DNA of 64,000 bases from Cerasibacillus sp036516575 (lineage in GTDB: Bacteria > Bacillota > Bacilli > Bacillales > Amphibacillaceae). The stretch is from assembly GCF_036516575.1 (NCBI RefSeq), contig NZ_DATBTY010000034.1, positions 1-64,000 of the forward strand. Reading direction: 5' to 3'. The notes under the pieces were generated by a model. The model made no database searches. It saw nothing but the letters and a program-made list of their open reading frames with translations, and had not been told where the DNA came from. Shown one piece after another: positions 25,985-33,821 of this stretch. Within the stretch, counting starts at the first letter, position 1. Each line of letters starts with the position of its first letter. The translations under genes were made by a program, and so were the position numbers.

Positions 25985-26059
25985 ACGACTCACCACTTAA
26001 CGCACTAAAGAGTTTGAAGTGAGAGTCTTCCATTAATCATAAATTATTTAAAAATACTA

Positions 26060-26089
26060 GTTTAAAAGATTCATCTCTTGCCCATAATG
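26060..26089 (+). promoter_or_regulatory. Candidate sigma-F promoter of spoIIR
   Basis: GTTTA (26060-26064), a 15-base spacer and GCCCATAATG (26080-26089) match GYATA-15-GGnnAnAnTR with one mismatch in each element. spoIIR is a known sigma-F target. The predicted start is about 23 bases before the gene. Confidence 0.6.
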
Positions 26090-26118
26090 TAAACAAATCA
26101 ATTTTAAAGGGGTCCAAG

Positions 26119-26712
26119 ATGATGCGAAATAAACTAGTATTTTTTGTCTTTATTATTGTCTTTTTAATATTTAGCCACCCTGGCGTAGGTGAAGGGAATC
26201 CGTCAGAACCATTAATCATTCCAGATGAAGCGATTCGTTTAAGGATATTGGCTAATAGTGATACACCATTTGACCAAGAAATAAAATTGCATATTCGTGA
26301 TGAAGTTAACGAGCAAATTTCAACTTGGGTTGAACATTTAACTGATCTTGAAGCAGCAAGACAACTCATTTCTAATAATATAGATGCCATTGAGCAAACA
26401 ATAGAAAACACTTTAAGACAATACAATGTCACATATGATTTTCAAGTTTCTTACCAGGAAAAGGTCTTATTTCCCGATAAAACATATGGTAACATACATT
26501 ATCCTGCTGGTGAGTATGAAGCAGTGCTTATTACTCTTGGCTCTGGGGAAGGTAAAAATTGGTGGTGTGTCTTATTTCCGCCGCTTTGTTTTCTTGATTT
26601 TGCTACTGAAGTTGAAGCAGCAACAGAGCCTTTAGATGAAGCGGAGACAGAAGATGAAGAAGTTGAAGTCAAATTCTTCCTTTTGGATTGGCTAGTTAAT
26701 CTATTTGAATAG
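26119..26712 (+). CDS. spoIIR: Stage II sporulation protein R (SpoIIR)
   Basis: A 197-residue secreted signalling protein made in the forespore that activates SpoIIGA to process pro-sigma-E in the mother cell. A signal sequence (residues 5-20, LVFFVFIIVFLIF) precedes the SpoIIR core with EAIRLRILANSDTPFDQ and the cysteine-containing WWCVLFPPLCFLD. The C-terminal part is acidic. It is somewhat shorter than the B. subtilis protein. AAAGGGG lies upstream of tandem ATGs, and the first is taken. Its own forespore-type promoter lies 30 bases upstream. Confidence 0.92.
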   Translation: MMRNKLVFFVFIIVFLIFSHPGVGEGNPSEPLIIPDEAIRLRILANSDTPFDQEIKLHIRDEVNEQISTWVEHLTDLEAARQLISNNIDAIEQTIENTLRQYNVTYDFQVSYQEKVLFPDKTYGNIHYPAGEYEAVLITLGSGEGKNWWCVLFPPLCFLDFATEVEAATEPLDEAETEDEEVEVKFFLLDWLVNLFE

Positions 26713-26766
26713 CATAAACACATTTCTTCTATCATATGTTTAAGTAATATGAAAGGAGAGAGTCTG

Positions 26767-27174
26767 ATGAAACTAGCAAAAGCCCATACTGTTCAAGGCC
26801 CTTTACTAGAATCTTTTATCAAAACAGCTACATCCTTGGATAAAGGTCATTTAATTAAAGAGGGTTATGTCATTCAAACAAACGATTGTATTAAAGGATG
26901 TTTTATTTTAACACAAGTTTCAGATGAAGACTATTGGCTAAAACAGTTATTTATTCATCCAGAAATGACACGAAATCTACCAATCTTACTTGAAACAATT
27001 ATCATGATGACGCGAGAGTTAAATGGAAGGAAACTATATATTCACAGTCATCAAGTCCTATTAGATATCATTTTAGATGCCTTATATTTTGAAAAAACGC
27101 GTGATATACCATCTGCACTTGAAAACATTCAAAAGCAGTCTGGGAAATGGTGGCATTATTGCACAATTTCTTAA
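26767..27174 (+). CDS. ywlB: GNAT-like protein at the ywlB position
   Basis: A 135-residue protein whose middle (residues 45-100: CIKGCFILTQ, YWLKQLFIHPEM, LNGRKLYIHSH) resembles the beta strands of a GNAT acetyltransferase fold, though the usual acetyl-CoA loop is not clear. It sits between spoIIR and ywlC, where B. subtilis has ywlB, a predicted acetyltransferase. Symbol and fold are therefore assigned mainly by position. AAAGGAGAG six bases before ATG 26767 fixes the start; the ATG at 26749 precedes that site. No substrate can be proposed. Confidence 0.6.
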   Translation: MKLAKAHTVQGPLLESFIKTATSLDKGHLIKEGYVIQTNDCIKGCFILTQVSDEDYWLKQLFIHPEMTRNLPILLETIIMMTRELNGRKLYIHSHQVLLDIILDALYFEKTRDIPSALENIQKQSGKWWHYCTIS

Positions 27175-27188
27175 CAGAATTTCCAGAC

Positions 27189-27335
27189 TTATTCACAATA
27201 TCCACAAACACATGTGAACAACCTGTGTAAAACGTTTATTTCATGTTAATAAATTGTAAAAAACATGTTTATCCATTGAGTTTTTCCACAAAAACAGCTA
27301 TAACTGTGGACAACTCAATCAAAAACTGTGCATAA
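27189..27335. promoter_or_regulatory. DnaA-box cluster upstream of ywlC
   Basis: Five nonamers differ from TTATCCACA by one base: TTATTCACA (27189), ATATCCACA (27198), TTTTCCACA (27282), and on the minus strand TTGTCCACA (27305-27313) and TTATGCACA (27327-27335). Weaker matches lie at 27213, 27224 and 27269. The first two abut head to tail. From memory, the region upstream of ywlC is one of the DnaA-box clusters bound by DnaA outside oriC in B. subtilis. Confidence 0.75.
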
Positions 27336-27420
27336 CATGTTGATGACCAATAAATTGTTAAAAAAATAGCGAAATTTACTCGTTTCTTCTAAAATAGAAT
27401 AGAGAAAAGAGGTAACAGAT

Positions 27421-28449
27421 ATGATGAAGACAATTTATTGGCATGTAACGGAAGATGATGAACAACAGATTGAAGCAATCCGAGAGGCGGCACAATTATT
27501 AATAGAAGGCCATACAGTCGCATTTCCAACTGAAACTGTCTATGGACTAGGTGCTGATGCAACAAATGAACATGCCGTCAGGAAAATTTTCCAAGCAAAA
27601 GGACGGCCACAAGATAATCCGCTCATCGCCCATGTCGCGACAAAAAAACAACTTGTGGATATTGTGGATAACTATAAACCGTATGTGGATAAATTAATTG
27701 ATGTATTTTCACCAGGTCCGATTACGTATATTTTACCGAGCAATGATACATGTGCAATCAATGTGACAGCAGGACTCGATACGGTCGGTGTACGGATACC
27801 TGATCATCCGGTAGCTTTACAGTTATTGCAAGAAGCTAATGTGCCGGTTGCAGCACCAAGTGCTAATTTATCAGGAAAACCGAGTCCAACAACAGCTAAA
27901 CACGTCTGGGATGATTTAAATGGTAAAATTGCAGGTATTGTTGATGGTGGATTGACTGGTGTGGGCGTTGAATCAACTGTGGTTGATTGTACACAGGATA
28001 TACCGGTCATTTTAAGACCGGGTGGTATTTCACAGGAAGAGCTTGAGCAAGTTGTCGGTCCTGTCAACGTCGATCCCGCCCTTAAAGATAAACAGAGTAA
28101 ACCAAAAGCACCCGGAATGAAATATAAACACTATACACCAGAAGTTCCTCTCTTGCTAATTGACGGTCCGATTGAAAAATTAAATGAAATCGTAGCCCAA
28201 GCCCAACAAGAAGGACATCGAGTTGCCGTATTAATTAAAAATGACGATATCGATAAGATTCAGGTCGATCAATATTACCCACTTGGGACTAGCTTACAAG
28301 ATATCGCCAAACATTTATATGACGCACTACGCTCCTTTAAAAGGGAGGATACAGACATTATCATCTGTCAGACAGTCCCAGAAACTGGAATCGGGCAAGC
28401 AATCATGAATCGGCTAAAAAAAGCAGCACACAAAATCATCTCGCCCTAA
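27421..28449 (+). CDS. ywlC: L-threonylcarbamoyladenylate synthase (Sua5/YwlC)
   Basis: A 342-residue enzyme that makes threonylcarbamoyl-AMP from threonine, bicarbonate and ATP for the t6A37 modification of ANN-decoding tRNAs. The YrdC domain (residues 15-205) contains FPTETVYGLGAD and KGRPQDNPLIAHV; the C-terminal Sua5 domain begins near APGMKYKHYTP. Tandem ATGs follow AGAGG; the first is used here. The DnaA-box cluster directly upstream suggests its transcription may respond to DnaA. A terminator hairpin overlaps the start of mntP. Confidence 0.93.
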   Translation: MMKTIYWHVTEDDEQQIEAIREAAQLLIEGHTVAFPTETVYGLGADATNEHAVRKIFQAKGRPQDNPLIAHVATKKQLVDIVDNYKPYVDKLIDVFSPGPITYILPSNDTCAINVTAGLDTVGVRIPDHPVALQLLQEANVPVAAPSANLSGKPSPTTAKHVWDDLNGKIAGIVDGGLTGVGVESTVVDCTQDIPVILRPGGISQEELEQVVGPVNVDPALKDKQSKPKAPGMKYKHYTPEVPLLLIDGPIEKLNEIVAQAQQEGHRVAVLIKNDDIDKIQVDQYYPLGTSLQDIAKHLYDALRSFKREDTDIIICQTVPETGIGQAIMNRLKKAAHKIISP

Positions 28450-28454
28450 TCATA

Positions 28455-28504
28455 AACCCCCTTATTCAGACATATAGTGTACAAGCATATCTGAAGGGGG
28501 TTTT
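28455..28504 (+). terminator. ywlC terminator whose 3' arm is the mntP ribosome binding site
   Basis: AACCCCC and TTCAGA (28455-28470) pair with TCTGAA and GGGGGTT (28490-28502) around a loop, with a small TTA bulge, then TTTTC. The GGGGG arm is also the only plausible Shine-Dalgarno of mntP, seven bases before its GTG. Confidence 0.75.
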
Positions 28505-28507
28505 CTT

Positions 28508-29077
28508 GTGCCTGTCAATCTGTTATCAGAGATTGGTTCATTCTTGTTCATCGCTATTGCACTTGGGATGGACGCTTTTTCTATTAGCCTTATTCTTGGC
28601 ATTCAAAACATACGGCTCAAAACAGCACTCCTATTATCAATATTAATTGGTACTTGTCATATGATTTTACCAGCCATTGGAATTGTATTAGGGCAAGCCC
28701 TGTTAAACAATATCGGACATGTAACAACTATTCTAAGTGGCTTATTATTATTTGGTATCGGAATACATATGTTTATAGGCGCATTTTCGTCTTATGAGAG
28801 GAAAGCCTTTCAACTAGCTGGATTTGGCTTTATCCTGTTAGCCTTATCTGTTAGTATTGATAGTTTTTCAGTTGGGTTAAGCTTTGGCATGTCAGGCATT
28901 CACTCCTTTATAATGATACTCTTATTTGGCTTCGTAAGTAGTTTTCTCACTTTACTTGGTCTTCTCATAGGTAGAAAAATAAGCGGCATGCTCTCAACCT
29001 ATAGTGAGTTATTAGGTGGTAGTATTTTAATGATTTTTGGGCTCACTATCATATTTAGCTCACTCATGACCCGATAA
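28508..29077 (+). CDS. mntP: Manganese efflux pump MntP
   Basis: A 189-residue membrane protein with six predicted helices in two related halves. The conserved metal-site motifs ALGMDAFSIS (near residue 20) and SVSIDSFSVGLSFG (near 115) identify the MntP family. It exports Mn2+ and protects against manganese excess. It corresponds to B. subtilis ywlD in position. The start is GTG at 28508. Its ribosome binding site lies in the preceding terminator stem, so translation may be weak unless transcription begins inside the hairpin. No yybP-ykoY riboswitch was recognised. Confidence 0.92.
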   Translation: MPVNLLSEIGSFLFIAIALGMDAFSISLILGIQNIRLKTALLLSILIGTCHMILPAIGIVLGQALLNNIGHVTTILSGLLLFGIGIHMFIGAFSSYERKAFQLAGFGFILLALSVSIDSFSVGLSFGMSGIHSFIMILLFGFVSSFLTLLGLLIGRKISGMLSTYSELLGGSILMIFGLTIIFSSLMTR

Positions 29078-29149
29078 ATCTCATCAGCAGTTCAACGAAT
29101 AATATGGTATATTAATCATAAGACTTTAGAATCATATTGAGGTGTGAAA

Positions 29150-29773
29150 ATGAAGATATTATTCGTATGTACCGGTAATACATGTCGCAGTCCGATGGCG
29201 GAAGCACTATTAAAAACTAAACTCCCTGATGTTGACGTAAAATCTGCCGGTGTTTTTGCCAATCAAGGTGAACGAATTAGTACAAATGCAATTAAAGCCC
29301 TCGAAGAACGACAAATTGAATCAAAACATTACTCTCAACCCGTGACACCACGTTTATTACAATGGGCAGATCTTGTATTAGCTATGACAACCGGACATAA
29401 ACAAACATTAATCATGCAGTATCCGAATTTTCAAGAAAAATACTACACACTTAAAGAATATGTTTCACAAGCCGATAAAGAGATATGGGATCAATTAAAG
29501 CAAACATATGCTCAATTTGAATTGAAACGTTCAAAGTATATTAAGGAAAATGAACATAAATTAGATTATCATGTTCTTGAACAGAATCTTGCTCAATTGC
29601 TGCAAAAAGAATTACACGAAATTAGAGAACTTGAACAAAATCTAATTAGCTATGATATTTCAGATCCCTTCGGAGGCCATTTATCTGTCTACCAAGCGAC
29701 ACTAGAAGAATTAGAAGAACAGATTGATTTACTCGTACAAAAAATACAAACAGGGGATGCTTATGAAAAGTAA
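29150..29773 (+). CDS. ywlE: Protein-arginine phosphatase YwlE with a helical insertion
   Basis: A 207-residue low-molecular-weight phosphatase. The P-loop CTGNTCRS has the nucleophile Cys7, Thr11 (the residue linked to phosphoarginine selectivity) and Arg13; the general acid Asp is in DPFGG near 172. YwlE reverses McsB arginine phosphorylation. Between LKEYV (101-105) and DPFGG there are about 66 residues, against eight in B. subtilis YwlE (150 residues). The extra 58 or so, rich in Lys, Glu, Gln and Leu, look like two long helices. ATG 29150 follows AGGTG. The end overlaps the next gene by 11 bases. Confidence 0.92.
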   Translation: MKILFVCTGNTCRSPMAEALLKTKLPDVDVKSAGVFANQGERISTNAIKALEERQIESKHYSQPVTPRLLQWADLVLAMTTGHKQTLIMQYPNFQEKYYTLKEYVSQADKEIWDQLKQTYAQFELKRSKYIKENEHKLDYHVLEQNLAQLLQKELHEIRELEQNLISYDISDPFGGHLSVYQATLEELEEQIDLLVQKIQTGDAYEK

Positions 29774-31067
29774 AAAAACATACCGGTTTAGTCTACGTGT
29801 AAAACTCATGTTGTTTACGACTATTTTAGCGATCATTACGTATTCGACAAGTGCTTTTTTCTTGTATTATGTGTATGAACTGATCGTTAATAAATGGCAA
29901 TGGTTTCATATGTCATTTGAATTATTTACTATTATTACATTACTACTCGGAATTATCTGGTCAGGTATTTTAGCTTATGTAGCGGGGCGTTTTATTACAA
30001 AACCATTGGAAGATTTAGAAGAAGTTGCCACAGAAGCAGCTAATGGTAATTTAAAGCAGTCCGTACATATTCCCAAGTCAGATGATGAAATCCGTGCATT
30101 AAGCCTTGCTTTTGAAGCGATGTTAAATAACTTACGTGAAATGGTACATAATATTGATGATAATTTTAAGCAGACGAACCAGACAGTCATTCAAATGAAA
30201 CAAGCATCCGATCAAGTAAGTATGAGCTCAAATATGATTAGTCAATCGACAGATGATATTTCAACAGGTGCGATCACATCTTCAGAAGCCATTCAACAAA
30301 CAGTTGAAGCGATTGAACATGCGACAACACTAGCACAACAAGTACAAGAACAAGCCGCATCATCTCAAGAAAAATCTGTCATTATGTTAGATATTTTGGA
30401 AAGTAGTATGGCAGCGGTGAACCACCTCATTACCGGTACACAAAACTTGGCAACAAGCCAAGAAGCCGCTCTCAAAGATGTTGACCAATTAAAAGATCAT
30501 GCCTATCAAGTTGAATCGATTATTACGATGGTTGGTGAAATTGCTGAACAGACAAATCTTTTAGCGTTAAATGCATCGATTGAAGCGGCTAGAGCCGGTG
30601 AACATGGAAAAGGCTTTGCGGTAGTAGCTGAAGAAATTCGCAAGCTCGCTGATCAAAGTGCACAAGCCGCACATCGTATTTCAAATCTCATTCAGGCTAT
30701 CCAGATAGATATCAATCATGTTGTTAAACAAATGAATGAACAAGTCACGGCAACAACTGAAGAAGCTACAAAAGGTATACATGCCAACGAAAAGATAGCT
30801 GACATGTCTCGTTCTGTCGGAGAAATGGCTGGCGATATCACACGTATTTCAGAGCTTGTTGATGAACAACTAGAAGCGATTCAAGCAACGGCTTCACAAT
30901 CTGAAGAAGTAGCCGCCATTGCAGAACAAACGACAGCAGGAACAGAGGAAGTAAATGCTGCTGTTCATGAACAAGCAACAACAATTGATGAAGTAGAAGA
31001 ACTAGCTAATGAACTTGAGATACAAGCCGAAAATTTAAAAAAACAAATTCAACAATTTACTGTGTAA
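29763..31067 (+). CDS. Methyl-accepting chemotaxis protein without external sensor domain
   Basis: A 434-residue receptor. Helix one (residues 14-38) and helix two (53-76) are joined by only about 14 residues, so there is no extracellular ligand domain. A HAMP domain (about 77-130) and a full signalling domain follow, with the hairpin tip EQTNLLALNASIEAARAGE near residue 265. It should feed CheA/CheW, sensing through membrane or cytoplasm. AGGGG lies six bases before ATG 29763, inside ywlE, so translation is coupled to the phosphatase. B. subtilis has rpiB (ywlF) directly after ywlE; the receptor is an insertion relative to that order. Confidence 0.9.
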   Translation: MKSKKTYRFSLRVKLMLFTTILAIITYSTSAFFLYYVYELIVNKWQWFHMSFELFTIITLLLGIIWSGILAYVAGRFITKPLEDLEEVATEAANGNLKQSVHIPKSDDEIRALSLAFEAMLNNLREMVHNIDDNFKQTNQTVIQMKQASDQVSMSSNMISQSTDDISTGAITSSEAIQQTVEAIEHATTLAQQVQEQAASSQEKSVIMLDILESSMAAVNHLITGTQNLATSQEAALKDVDQLKDHAYQVESIITMVGEIAEQTNLLALNASIEAARAGEHGKGFAVVAEEIRKLADQSAQAAHRISNLIQAIQIDINHVVKQMNEQVTATTEEATKGIHANEKIADMSRSVGEMAGDITRISELVDEQLEAIQATASQSEEVAAIAEQTTAGTEEVNAAVHEQATTIDEVEELANELEIQAENLKKQIQQFTV

Positions 31068-31074
31068 GCCCTTT

Positions 31075-31115
31075 ATCTGGAAAGGAAATAGACCTTTCCA
31101 GATTTTTATTTTTTT
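31075..31115 (+). terminator. Intrinsic terminator of the ywlE-chemoreceptor unit
   Basis: ATCTGGAAAGG pairs with CCTTTCCAGAT, followed by a long T-rich tail. Confidence 0.9.
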
Positions 31116-31212
31116 GATTGGAAATTGTATGCTAGAATAGCCTATAATAAAAATGAAACGTGTTATTGAACAGAATATTTATTTTAGCCTTAAAAGAAAA
31201 GGAGTGAAAATC

Positions 31213-31656
31213 GTGAAGGTTATTATTTCAGGTGATCACGCTGGTATGACACTTCGTAATGAAGTGAAAAGCTTGCTAGATGAAATGAATATTGAATATG
31301 AAGACATCGGTTGTAGCTGTAAAACATCTGTAGACTATCCGGATTATGCCCTCCCTGCTGCCGAAAGAGTTGCAAATGGAGAGTTTGACCGTGGCATTTT
31401 AATTTGTGGAACCGGAATAGGTATGTCAATCTCAGCTAATAAAGTAAAAGGCATTCGTTGTGCACTTGTTCATGATGTGTACTCAGCTAAAGCAACACGT
31501 CAACATAATGATTCCAACATTTTAGCAATGGGAGAGCGTGTCATTGGTCCGGCATTGGCCCGCGAAATTGCTAAAACATGGATTGAAACCGAATTTGAAG
31601 GTGGTCGTCACGAACGTCGTGTTGGTAAAATCTCAGCCTATGAAGAAGGACAGTAA
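31213..31656 (+). CDS. rpiB: Ribose-5-phosphate isomerase B
   Basis: A 147-residue RpiB/LacAB-family isomerase converting ribulose 5-phosphate and ribose 5-phosphate. ISGDHAG opens the protein, the catalytic Cys lies in LICGTGIGMSISANK near residue 67, and HNDSNILAMGERV is conserved. GTG 31213 is the start: AAAAGGAG lies eight bases upstream, while an ATG 60 bases earlier has no site. With transaldolase at 17179 it serves the non-oxidative pentose phosphate pathway. Corresponds to ywlF. Confidence 0.93.
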   Translation: MKVIISGDHAGMTLRNEVKSLLDEMNIEYEDIGCSCKTSVDYPDYALPAAERVANGEFDRGILICGTGIGMSISANKVKGIRCALVHDVYSAKATRQHNDSNILAMGERVIGPALAREIAKTWIETEFEGGRHERRVGKISAYEEGQ

Positions 31657-31682
31657 TCCATTTTAAAAGCAGGTGATTGGTT

Positions 31683-32219
31683 ATGGAACAGTTGCAAAAT
31701 GAATTGGAAAACATTGTTCATGAGTGGGAAGAGAGTGGCATTTTAAAGAAAGACGATTTACTCGTTATCGGCTGCTCTACGAGTGAAGTAGCCGGTGAAA
31801 AAATTGGTACAGCAGGTAGTGAAGCGATTGCGGAAGAGATTTTTAAGGCAATGCAAACATTACAAGAAAAGACTGGCGTCCAACTCATTTTTCAATGTTG
31901 TGAGCATTTAAACCGCGCACTTGTCGTTGAGAAAGAAACAATGCATGTGTACAATCTTGAACAAGTTACCGTTATACCGACACGTGATGCGGGCGGTGCG
32001 ATGGCTGCTTATGCTTATAAACATTTTAAAGATCCCGTAGTCGTTGAGACGGTCGAAGCACATGCCGCTATGGATATCGGTGACACACTAATCGGGATGC
32101 ATTTAAAGCGAGTGGCTGTCCCAGTTCGCTTTAAGCAACAAACACTTGGTAAAGCACGGGTGAATATCGCTAAAACACGACCGAAACTAATTGGTGGTGT
32201 CCGTGCATGCTATGAATGA
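31683..32219 (+). CDS. ywlG: YwlG, UPF0340/TIGR01440 family protein
   Basis: A 178-residue soluble protein of unknown function, conserved between rpiB and glyA in Bacillaceae. Recognisable stretches are IGCSTSEVAGEKIGTAGSE (residues 31-49), FQCCEHLNRALV near 76 and DIGDTLIGMHLKRVAVP near 134. No catalytic role is assigned; the adjacent cysteines near residue 78 could bind metal or take part in thiol chemistry. ATG 31683 follows AGGTG; the upstream TTG is not needed. Only 26 bases separate it from rpiB, so they share a transcript. Confidence 0.87.
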   Translation: MEQLQNELENIVHEWEESGILKKDDLLVIGCSTSEVAGEKIGTAGSEAIAEEIFKAMQTLQEKTGVQLIFQCCEHLNRALVVEKETMHVYNLEQVTVIPTRDAGGAMAAYAYKHFKDPVVVETVEAHAAMDIGDTLIGMHLKRVAVPVRFKQQTLGKARVNIAKTRPKLIGGVRACYE

Positions 32220-32276
32220 CCTAAGAAAAAAAGCACGATTTTTTATTATACATACATCCGACAGGGAGGAACAATG

Positions 32277-33512
32277 ATGGAACACGTAAAGCAAACAGAT
32301 ATCGAATTATACGAAGCCATTCAATTAGAAAAGAAACGCCAACAGGAGAATATTGAATTAATCGCATCAGAAAACTTTGTCTCTGAATCAGTGATGGAAG
32401 CGATGGGTTCTGTCTTAACGAATAAATATGCAGAAGGTTATCCAGGTCGCCGTTACTACGGTGGTTGTGAATACGTTGATATTGCAGAGAACTTAGCAAG
32501 AGATCGTGCTAAACAGCTGTTTGATGCTGAACATGTTAACGTTCAACCACACTCAGGTGCTCAAGCAAATATGGCTGTTTATTTCACAGTTTTAGAACAA
32601 GGCGATACGGTCCTTGGGATGAACTTAAGTCATGGCGGTCATTTGACACACGGAAGCCCAGTTAACTTCAGTGGAAAACTGTACAATTTCGTTGATTATG
32701 GTGTCGATAAAGAAACAGAACAACTTGATTATGATGCTATTTTAGCGAAGGCAAAAGAAGTCAAACCGAAATTAATTGTTGCTGGAGCAAGTGCTTATCC
32801 ACGTCAAATTGATTTTGCTAAATTCCGTGAAATCGCGGATGAAGTCGGTGCTTATCTTTTAGTTGATATGGCTCATATTGCTGGATTAGTCGCATCTGGA
32901 CTTCATCAAAACCCTGTAAAATATGCTGATTTTGTTACAACAACAACGCATAAAACATTACGTGGCCCACGTGGTGGTATGATATTATGTAAAGAGAAAT
33001 ACGCTAAACAAATTGATAAAACCGTATTTCCAGGGATGCAAGGTGGCCCATTAATGCATGTTATTGCTGCAAAAGCGACATCATTTAAAGAAGCACTATC
33101 TGATGAGTTCAAAGCATACTCTAAACAAATTATTAAAAACGCTAAAGTTCTCGGTGAAGCCCTTGTTGAAGAAGGCATTCGCATCGTATCTGGTGGTACC
33201 GACAACCATCTTTTATTATTGGATGTTACACCACTGAATTTAACTGGAAAAGTAGCAGAAGAAGTGCTTGATGAAGTCGGTATTACTACGAATAAAAATA
33301 CCATTCCATTTGATACAGAAAGCCCATTTGTCACTAGCGGTGTCCGTATTGGAACGCCAGCTGTTACAACGCGTGGCTTTAAAGAAGAAGAAATGAAAGA
33401 GATTGCATCAATTATGGCGCTTGCTCTTAAAAATTATGAAAACGAAGCGGTTTTAGAAGAAGCAAAAGCTCGTGTAAAAGCATTAACAGATAAATTCCCA
33501 TTATATGCTTAA
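32277..33512 (+). CDS. glyA: Serine hydroxymethyltransferase
   Basis: A 411-residue pyridoxal-phosphate enzyme converting serine and tetrahydrofolate to glycine and methylene-tetrahydrofolate. The PLP lysine is in TTTTHKTLRGPRGG near residue 226; IELIASENFVS, YAEGYPGRRYYGG and MQGGPLMH are conserved. Two adjacent ATGs (32274, 32277) follow GGGAGGA; the second has better spacing. A strong terminator follows. No riboswitch or PurR box was recognised in the short upstream gap. Confidence 0.95.
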   Translation: MEHVKQTDIELYEAIQLEKKRQQENIELIASENFVSESVMEAMGSVLTNKYAEGYPGRRYYGGCEYVDIAENLARDRAKQLFDAEHVNVQPHSGAQANMAVYFTVLEQGDTVLGMNLSHGGHLTHGSPVNFSGKLYNFVDYGVDKETEQLDYDAILAKAKEVKPKLIVAGASAYPRQIDFAKFREIADEVGAYLLVDMAHIAGLVASGLHQNPVKYADFVTTTTHKTLRGPRGGMILCKEKYAKQIDKTVFPGMQGGPLMHVIAAKATSFKEALSDEFKAYSKQIIKNAKVLGEALVEEGIRIVSGGTDNHLLLLDVTPLNLTGKVAEEVLDEVGITTNKNTIPFDTESPFVTSGVRIGTPAVTTRGFKEEEMKEIASIMALALKNYENEAVLEEAKARVKALTDKFPLYA

Positions 33513-33518
33513 TAATCG

Positions 33519-33560
33519 AAACAGGTGGAGAATAAGTGGATTCTCTTCACCTGTTTTTTC
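33519..33560 (+). terminator. Intrinsic terminator of glyA
   Basis: AAACAGGTG pairs with CACCTGTTT, with an inner GAGAA/TTCTC helix, followed by six T. The rest of the gap to upp (33561-33754) holds nothing recognised. Confidence 0.9.
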
Positions 33561-33754
33561 CATCTGGAATGATATTGGAAAAGGATTTGGCTTCATGGGT
33601 TGATAATAATAGCATTTTATGATTGACGATCAAACCTTGGATCCACCGAACATATTGAGGCTCCAATCCGATTTGATCCATACAGTCCGTGTGCAAAAGG
33701 ATTCATTTAAAGATTCAATGGCAATTCCTACTAACACTAAAAAAGGGAGTCCAC

Positions 33755-33783
33755 TTGAATCTAAGTGAGTTTTTCTGTAAAAT
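33755..33783 (+). promoter_or_regulatory. Putative sigma-A promoter of upp
   Basis: TTGAAT (33755) and TAAAAT (33778) are 17 bases apart, 38 bases before upp. Confidence 0.6.
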
Positions 33784-33821
33784 TTAAGGGATGTAAAAAA
33801 ACAAAAAGGAGTGCAACGCAT

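Noticed and set aside
28455..28507. Manganese riboswitch before mntP
   Set aside because: The hairpin is a simple terminator with none of the yybP-ykoY conserved loops.
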